DNA of 11,441 nt from Hyphomicrobiales bacterium. Lineage in GTDB: Bacteria > Pseudomonadota > Alphaproteobacteria > Rhizobiales > Beijerinckiaceae. Positions 7,920-11,441 of the stretch are shown here, piece after piece. The stretch covers positions 1-11,441 of the forward strand of contig JANYDZ010000238.1 of the NCBI GenBank assembly GCA_025363375.1, read 5' to 3'. A program made the position numbers and the translations under genes. The notes under the pieces are model-generated. The model saw only the letters and a program-made list of their open reading frames with translations. It ran no database searches and had not been told where the DNA came from. Positions within the stretch are counted from its first letter, which is position 1; each line of letters begins with the position of its first letter.

Positions 7920-7970
7920 GGCGGCAAGCCACCTTCCGAATCAGGCCATATGGCGTTACGCCATGCCGCC
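7920..7970. promoter_or_regulatory. Nested inverted repeats in the smc leader
   Basis: ATGGCG (7950-7955) and CGCCAT (7959-7964) form a perfect hairpin or palindrome around TTA. A second pair, GGCGGCA (7920-7926) and TGCCGCC (7964-7970), encloses it and shares base 7964. The element lies between the dsbA-like stop and the smc start on the minus strand. It could be an operator, an attenuating or stabilising RNA structure for smc, or the transcript end of dsbA. A weak -35-like TTGACG reads on the minus strand at 7991-7986, but I find no good -10 with it. Two GANTC sites (7915-7919, 7938-7942) also fall here. Confidence 0.4.
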
Positions 7971-8044
7971 AACGCAAGCATTTACCGTCAATTTCCTGTG
8001 CGAAACCGCGTTTCCACATGCAATTCTGGAACCGGCTTGACAGG

Positions 8045-8716
8045 TCAACCTTTCAACAATGGCTCAAGCTGCTTGTCGAGTTCATCCGGGCTCAAGGCTC
8101 CGGAAACCTTCTTGCTGTTGAAGAAAAACGTCGGCGTGGAATCGACGCCGAATTTCGATCCGCGGTCGCGCACCTGATTGACGTTGTCATAGAGCTTCTG
8201 GTCCTTCAGGCAGGCGTCGAACGTTTCCTGCGACATGCCCGCCTGTTTCGCCAGATTGACGAGGCCCTGCAGGGGCTTGTCGGAGAAGGCCCAGGCCTTC
8301 TGCTGGGCGAACAGCATATCGACCATGGCCTCGCGCTTGTCGGCGGCGCAGCGCGCCAACATGAAGGCCGCCGTCGCCAGCGGATCGAACGGGAACTCGC
8401 GCAGCACGAAGCGCACCTTGCCGGTCTCGATATATTTCGACTTCAGCATCGGGTAGGTCCCGGCGTGAAACGCGGCGCAATGCGAGCAGGTCATCGACGC
8501 ATATTCGATCAAGGTCACGGGCGCGTCCCTGGAGCCCTGCCAGACATCGATCAAGGCGCTGTCGGCCATAAGATCGGCCACAGAGGGGCCGGCGGCCTGC
8601 GCCCTGGCCTTGCCGCCCGAACCCGCCAGCACGAAGCCGGCGCCTGCGGTGGTGAGGCCAGCGGCGGCCGCCATTTCCAGGATTTCCCGGCGGGTCTTCG
8701 GGGCGAATTGCGTCAT
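8045..8716 (-). CDS. DsbA-like thiol:disulfide oxidoreductase with Tat-like signal peptide
   Basis: A 223-aa exported thioredoxin-fold protein of the DsbA/DSBA-like thioredoxin_4 group, expected to oxidise or exchange disulfides in the periplasm. The active site CSHC (77-80) follows LIEYASMT, and the cis-proline loop is DSTPTFF (192-198); the helical insertion lies at about 110-180. The N-terminus is KTRREILEMAAAAG, a close match to the twin-arginine pattern (S/T)RRxFLK, followed by a mildly hydrophobic stretch and AxA (ARAQA, near 37-41), so export by Tat rather than Sec is likely. I start at ATG 8716, which has GAGG seven bases upstream; a reading from 8833 adds 39 residues without merit. 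A gene of this type next to smc and a DUF721 gene is an arrangement I recall from Hyphomicrobiales. Its 5' side faces the divergent nucleotidyltransferase cassette, so its promoter should lie in 8717-8957. Confidence 0.9.
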   Translation of the reverse strand: MTQFAPKTRREILEMAAAAGLTTAGAGFVLAGSGGKARAQAAGPSVADLMADSALIDVWQGSRDAPVTLIEYASMTCSHCAAFHAGTYPMLKSKYIETGKVRFVLREFPFDPLATAAFMLARCAADKREAMVDMLFAQQKAWAFSDKPLQGLVNLAKQAGMSQETFDACLKDQKLYDNVNQVRDRGSKFGVDSTPTFFFNSKKVSGALSPDELDKQLEPLLKG

Positions 8717-8733
8717 GATCAAACCTCGGGGGG

Positions 8734-8755
8734 CGGGCGAATCACTCGTCGCCCG
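8734..8755. promoter_or_regulatory. Inverted repeat just upstream of the dsbA-like gene
   Basis: CGGGCGA (8734-8740) and TCGCCCG (8749-8755) are perfect 7-base arms around an 8-base loop, starting 18 bases upstream of the dsbA-like ATG and just beyond its Shine-Dalgarno. In mRNA it would be a 5'-UTR stem-loop; in DNA it could be an operator. A GANTC site overlaps its left arm and loop (8739-8743). Confidence 0.4.
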
Positions 8756-8862
8756 TTCAGGAACTTTACAGGCCTTCGCCTGCCGGGAAAATGCGACAAT
8801 AAAACGAGGCGACGCCGGGAAACAAGATAACACGGGCCGACGGGATGGGAAATGTGATAGGA

Positions 8863-8890
8863 AACACGAAAGTTTGAATTGTTTCGTGTT
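8863..8890. promoter_or_regulatory. Operator-like 9-bp inverted repeat upstream of the nucleotidyltransferase cassette
   Basis: AACACGAAA (8863-8871) and TTTCGTGTT (8882-8890) are perfect inverted arms around a 10-base spacer, in an A+T-richer stretch within the 241-base divergent region. A second pair, GTTTGA (8872-8877) and TCAAAC (8894-8899), interlocks with it. The centre lies about 80 bases upstream of the cassette's ATG, a fitting place for autoregulator binding. Possible promoter hexamers are present but unconvincing: minus-strand TTGTTT with TTATTG 17 bases on for dsbA, and plus-strand TTGAAT or TTGTTT without a good -10. Confidence 0.45.
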
Positions 8891-8957
8891 GAATCAAACC
8901 AATGTCATAAACTCCGGACGGGAGTCCCGGGGTGGCGAGTGAATATCCGGAGCGCCG

Positions 8958-9503
8958 ATGCCTGTTCGAATGGAAGCAATCAATGATGTCTTTTCGAGGC
9001 TGGGCGCGGCGCTTCAAACTCCGACACGGCTTTGCTTGATAGGCAGCGCGCCGGGAATCGCCACCGGTCAGCCGGAGCGCCAGACCATGGATGTCGATGT
9101 CTGGTTTCCAGGGTCTCATTTCGACGCGACCGATCTGGCGCGGGCCTGTGCGCAAACGGGCGTCATTTTCGATCCCAAAGGCGAGATTGATCCGGAAAAG
9201 GTCTACCTTCAGATTGTCCGTCCTGGAATCGTCAGATTGCCGCGGGATTTCGAAGCGGAAGTCATCGCGGTTCACGGCAATCTGACGGTCATCATGCCTC
9301 CGCCTGAAGTCTTGTCCGCGTCCAAACTGGTCCGCGGCGACGAAATTGACGTTCTGGATGTGATCTGGTGGATGAACCAGCGCGGTTTGGGAGCCGATGA
9401 GGTCGCGGCGGCCATAGACGGTTTGCCGCGGGAGGCTGACCGCGATACGGCGAGGGAAAACCTCGTCTTCGTCGCGCTGGTGAGCGGAAGTAAATCGCCA
9501 TGA
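8958..9503 (+). CDS. Nucleotidyltransferase-fold protein (DUF6036/AbiEii-like), first gene of a two-gene cassette
   Basis: A 181-aa cytoplasmic protein with the outline of a minimal nucleotidyltransferase. LCLIGSAPGIATG (25-37) matches the Gly-Ser loop, and RQTMDVDVWF (41-50) gives the T-x-D-x-D metal site (D45, D47). Further on, SASKLVRGDEIDVLDVIW (120-137) matches the K...R...D..D pattern of DUF6036/AbiEii-type toxins and related proteins. The third carboxylate may be E99 or E101. Such proteins may transfer a nucleotide to RNA or protein, or act in toxin-antitoxin pairs, but the target here is unknown. ATG 8958 has GGAG five bases upstream. Its TGA overlaps the next ATG as ATGA (9500-9503), implying translational coupling. 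The gene runs against its neighbours, and the leader is less G+C-rich than they are, which suggests insertion into the dsbA/DUF721 interval. The fold call is moderately secure; the role is inference. Confidence 0.65.
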   Translation: MPVRMEAINDVFSRLGAALQTPTRLCLIGSAPGIATGQPERQTMDVDVWFPGSHFDATDLARACAQTGVIFDPKGEIDPEKVYLQIVRPGIVRLPRDFEAEVIAVHGNLTVIMPPPEVLSASKLVRGDEIDVLDVIWWMNQRGLGADEVAAAIDGLPREADRDTARENLVFVALVSGSKSP

Positions 9504-9811
9504 GCAGGACGCCCAGGGAACTCTATGTCTCGGCGCTGGATATTCTTCTGCGCGGCAAGATGGCGAGCGTCGCCGTCGCCCGCGATTGGGAATTGTTGCG
9601 TGAAGTCGCGCGCCTGGCGCAGCAGGACGCGCCGAAATCACTCGCCGCGACCGACGTGGCTTTGTTCCAGAACTGGCGCGCCGCCGTCACGCGCTACCAC
9701 CTTGCCGGCTGGGCGAACATGACGCCGGAACGCGTGGACGAGGTGCGCGAACTGGCGGCGCGTCCCCTGCAATTTTATGAATCCGTCAAGCGTGTGAAAG
9801 CCGGCGGGTGA
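9500..9811 (+). CDS. Small helical protein of unknown function, second gene of the nucleotidyltransferase cassette
   Basis: A 103-aa protein I do not recognise. It starts inside the stop of the nucleotidyltransferase gene (ATGA at 9500-9503), so the two are almost surely made together. The composition suggests a mostly alpha-helical soluble protein: helices are likely at about 5-20, 28-43, 50-70 and 76-100, with no signal peptide and no membrane segment. Residues R60 to H67 (RAAVTRYH) fit the spacing of the RX4-6H motif of HEPN ribonucleases. However, the polar residue normally next to the Arg is absent and the protein is short for HEPN, so this is only a hint. By position it may be a partner, antitoxin or substrate of the nucleotidyltransferase. 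Its 3' end converges on the DUF721 gene, with 36 bases between. Confidence 0.75.
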   Translation: MSRTPRELYVSALDILLRGKMASVAVARDWELLREVARLAQQDAPKSLAATDVALFQNWRAAVTRYHLAGWANMTPERVDEVRELAARPLQFYESVKRVKAGG

Positions 9812-9847
9812 CCAGGACGGGACCATCAAGCGCCACAATCCCTTTCC

Positions 9848-10363
9848 TCACACTTTCTCGCGCGAACCCGCCAACACCCGCCCGCCAAGCCGCGTCAGCG
9901 CTGCCCGCAGGCCGGCGTCCTCGATGCTCCCCACCAAAGCGGCGGCGGCCTGTTCCGCCGCCAGATCCCGCATTGGCGGCTGAACGCGGCGCGGCTTGCG
10001 CGGTTCGGGCGGACCCTGCCGCAAGGCGATCCGACCGATGCATTTCCAGCCCAGATGCCCATTGACCCGCTCGATAATCACGGGGGCCAGATGCTGCGCC
10101 TCCAGCGCAAAAGCGCCTTCGACCCGCAAAACGAGAACCGCCGGCTCGCGCGCCGCGTCAGGCGAGGCCTTTGGCGCCCTGCCCGGCCACTGGATCTTGA
10201 TCGGCTCGCAAACGGCGGCAAGGCGCTCGCCGGCGATCTCCTCCCAATTGAGGAGAATGTCAGCCTCGCCAAAGCCGTTTTTAGCCAAAACCGGGCTCAT
10301 CGCCGGCACAACGAAATCGGCCAGCGGTTGCGACCACGGGCCCTTCTTGCGCGGCGGCCTCAC
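9848..10363 (-). CDS. DUF721/DciA-family protein
   Basis: A 171-aa protein of the DUF721 family, whose best-known member is DciA, the ancestral bacterial loader or operator of the replicative helicase DnaB. The domain spans about 13-120. Visible marks are PLADFVVPAMSPVLAKNGF (13-31), the core helix ILLNWEEIAGERLAAVCEPI (36-55), then KIQWP and the strand LVLRVEGAFALEAQHLAP (77-94). After 120 comes a Pro/Arg-rich linker and a helical C-terminus. The start is GTG 10363, which overlaps the TGA of the upstream VOC gene as GTGA (10360-10363). No good Shine-Dalgarno is seen, so reinitiation from the upstream gene is likely. DUF721 genes near mutY, dsbA-like and smc genes are an arrangement I recall from Hyphomicrobiales. 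Helicase loading is inferred from the family, not shown here. Confidence 0.85.
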   Translation of the reverse strand: MRPPRKKGPWSQPLADFVVPAMSPVLAKNGFGEADILLNWEEIAGERLAAVCEPIKIQWPGRAPKASPDAAREPAVLVLRVEGAFALEAQHLAPVIIERVNGHLGWKCIGRIALRQGPPEPRKPRRVQPPMRDLAAEQAAAALVGSIEDAGLRAALTRLGGRVLAGSREKV

Positions 10364-10953
10364 GACGGCGGAAACAGGTTTTTGAGCCGGCGTTTCATTT
10401 CCGCCTGCGTCACGTCCTCGACATGCGTCTGAATCATCCAGACATAACCGAAGGGGTCTTCGATTGTGACGCTGCGGTCGCCATAGAACTCGTTGTTGAT
10501 GGGCCGCAGGACCTTTGAACCTGTCTTCACCGCCCGCGCCAGGGTTGCGTCGACATCCTTCACGTAGATTTGCAACGTCACCGAGGACTGGCCGATTGTG
10601 ACCGGGCCCACCATGTTCATTTCCGGGTATTCATCGGAAACCATGAGGACTCCCTTGCCGATCTGGATTTCGGCATGACCAACGCGCCCGTCCGGCATAT
10701 CGAGGCGCATGCGCAACTTGCCGCCGAAGAGCTGACAATAATAATGCAGCGCCTCCTGCGCGCCGCCGATGCGCAGCGTGACGCCGATAACCGGATAATT
10801 ATCGGGAATCGGCCTGGCCTTGCGCTTGCGCGCCGGCGCTTTTTTCGCAGCCGCCTTGTTTGGCGGGGTCTTCGCCTTTGCCGCGGTTTTCTTTGTCGCG
10901 GTTTTCTTTGTCGCGGTTTTCTTTGCTGCGGTTTTCTTCGCGACGCGCGCCAT
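10360..10953 (-). CDS. VOC-fold (PhnB-like glyoxalase superfamily) protein with histone-H1-like Lys/Ala N-terminal tail
   Basis: A 197-aa protein in two parts. Residues 1-47 are a very basic Lys/Ala/Thr/Pro tail with KKTA(A/T) units, like the C-terminal tails of bacterial histone-H1-like proteins; it has no signal-peptide core. Residues about 53-180 are a PhnB-like vicinal-oxygen-chelate domain: VTLRIGGAQEALHYYCQLFG (58-77), GHAEI (92-96), YGDRSVTIEDPFGYVWMIQT (157-176) and THVEDV (176-181). Family members of this kind (PhnB, 3-demethylubiquinone-methyltransferase-like) mostly have no assigned reaction; H93 and E165 could be ligands. The tail suggests DNA or RNA binding, which would place it in the nucleoid. 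ATG 10953 has GAGGGG eight bases upstream; an earlier ATG at 11025 adds 24 residues and overlaps mutY. It is coupled to the DUF721 gene and divergent from mutY. Confidence 0.85.
   Translation of the reverse strand: MARVAKKTAAKKTATKKTATKKTAAKAKTPPNKAAAKKAPARKRKARPIPDNYPVIGVTLRIGGAQEALHYYCQLFGGKLRMRLDMPDGRVGHAEIQIGKGVLMVSDEYPEMNMVGPVTIGQSSVTLQIYVKDVDATLARAVKTGSKVLRPINNEFYGDRSVTIEDPFGYVWMIQTHVEDVTQAEMKRRLKNLFPPS
10881..10940. repeat. 15-bp tandem repeat, four copies, coding the basic tail
   Basis: Four 15-base units of the form TCGCGGTTTTCTTTG (10881-10895, 10896-10910, 10911-10925, 10926-10940). The middle two are identical and the outer two differ by one to three bases. They encode the repeated KKTA(A/T) pentapeptide of the VOC protein's tail. 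Near-identity at silent positions points to recent duplication, and copy-number change would keep frame. Confidence 0.9.
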
Positions 10954-10980
10954 GGTCCCGTCCCCTCGCAGCTGCGGAAA

Positions 10981-11006
10981 GCGCGGCGTTGGCTTTGAGG
11001 CCGCGC
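10981..11006. promoter_or_regulatory. Inverted repeat in the VOC/mutY divergent gap
   Basis: GCGCGGC (10981-10987) and GCCGCGC (11000-11006) are perfect 7-base arms around a 12-base spacer, within the 70-base gap between the divergent VOC and mutY starts. It may be a shared operator, but chance pairing of G+C-rich sequence is a real alternative. No clear promoter hexamers were seen. Confidence 0.25.
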
Positions 11007-11023
11007 CACAGCTATGAGAGCGC

Positions 11024-11441
11024 ATGTTACGCGAGGCGACAGGCGCTGCAAAGCAGCCGCAAGGTGTAAAACCAGCGTCCCGGGCAATCCTCGCCTGGTA
11101 CGACAGCCACGCGCGCGCGCTGCCCTGGCGCGCGAAAAAGGGCGAAAAAACCGACCCTTACGCCGTATGGCTCTCGGAAATCATGTTGCAACAGACGACC
11201 GTGACCGCCGTAAAGCCCTATTACGAAAAATTTCTCTCGCGCTGGCCGCGTGTGGATAACCTCGCCGCGGCGCCGGTGGAGGAAATCATGCAAGCCTGGG
11301 CGGGTCTTGGCTATTATTCGCGCGCGCGCAACCTGCACGCCTGCGCCGTCAAGGTCGCGCGGGAGTACGGCGGCGCTTTTCCGGACACGGAGGAGGGGCT
11401 GCTCGCTTTGCCGGGCATCGGCCCCTATACGGCGGCGGCGA
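11024..11441 (+). CDS. mutY: A/G-specific adenine glycosylase MutY (5' part, cut by window end)
   Basis: The first 139 codons of MutY, the glycosylase that removes adenine mispaired with 8-oxoguanine. Residues about 20-139 match the catalytic domain: ILAWYDSHARALPWR (22-36), DPYAVWLSEIMLQQTTV (44-60), in which E52 corresponds to the catalytic Glu of E. coli MutY (E37), AGLGYYSRARNLHACA (93-108) and the start of the helix-hairpin-helix, LPGIGPYTAAA (129-139). The catalytic Asp, the Fe-S cluster cysteines and the NUDIX-like C-terminal domain lie beyond the window. I place the start at ATG 11024, the first in-frame ATG with about 20 residues of leader; its Shine-Dalgarno is weak. Another ATG at 11014 is out of frame. 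The gene is divergent from the VOC/DUF721 pair, which fits the neighbourhood I recall from Hyphomicrobiales. Confidence 0.93.
   Translation, partial: MLREATGAAKQPQGVKPASRAILAWYDSHARALPWRAKKGEKTDPYAVWLSEIMLQQTTVTAVKPYYEKFLSRWPRVDNLAAAPVEEIMQAWAGLGYYSRARNLHACAVKVAREYGGAFPDTEEGLLALPGIGPYTAAA

Noticed and set aside
7880..7981. 34-residue N-terminal extension of Smc from an ATG at 7981
   Set aside because: Family members begin at the MKFDRLKIVGFKSF strand; the extension covers the nested inverted repeats and is better read as leader.
8610..8942. 110-codon plus-strand open frame across the dsbA start and divergent region
   Set aside because: It starts antisense to the dsbA-like signal peptide, has no Shine-Dalgarno and gives no recognisable protein; the region is better explained as regulatory DNA.
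11014..11259. 81-codon plus-strand open frame from the ATG at 11014
   Set aside because: It is out of frame with the clear MutY reading frame, which continues to the window end; its product has no family likeness.

Overview
The window is GC-rich (roughly 64-65% by eye) and tightly packed. It has the look of an alphaproteobacterium, most likely Hyphomicrobiales (Rhizobiales). Two things point there: the cluster mutY / DUF721 (DciA-like) / DsbA-like thiol oxidoreductase / smc, an arrangement I recall from that order, and the GTG/TTG starts and GC-biased codons. I cannot name the genus. No tRNA, rRNA, CRISPR array or insertion sequence was seen.

Layout. 1-1092 (+): the 3' end of an FMN-dependent alpha-hydroxy-acid oxidase, overlapping by ATGA an isocitrate lyase/PEP mutase superfamily enzyme; together they look like part of a small catabolic operon. 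1138-2133 (-): an ACMSD-type amidohydrolase, convergent with it. 2205-3299 (-): a secreted DUF4892-like/OmpA peptidoglycan-binding protein. 3538-4335 (-): a short MltB-like lytic transglycosylase. 4421-7879 (-): a complete smc of 1152 aa. 8045-8716 (-): a DsbA-like periplasmic thiol oxidoreductase with a Tat-like signal. 8958-9811 (+): a two-gene cassette, a small nucleotidyltransferase-fold protein and a 103-aa helical protein, joined by an ATGA overlap. 9848-10363 (-): a DUF721/DciA-like protein, coupled by GTGA overlap to 10360-10953 (-), a VOC-fold protein with a histone-H1-like Lys/Ala tail. 11024-11441 (+): the 5' part of mutY, divergent from the VOC gene and cut by the window edge.

How it fits together. 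The right half is a chromosome-maintenance neighbourhood: DNA repair (MutY), probable helicase loading (DciA-like) and chromosome compaction (Smc), plus an exported thiol oxidase. The nucleotidyltransferase cassette lies on the opposite strand between the DUF721 and dsbA genes, with an A+T-richer leader carrying a perfect 9-bp inverted repeat. It looks like an accessory insertion and is the best candidate here for an undescribed system, possibly toxin-antitoxin-like. The left half holds cell-envelope genes (OmpA-like, lytic transglycosylase) and a catabolic set.

No gap between called genes exceeds 300 bases. The largest are 3300-3537 (238 bases, a weak hairpin and no convincing promoter), 8717-8957 (241 bases, divergent regulatory region) and 7880-8044 (165 bases, smc leader with nested inverted repeats and two GANTC sites).
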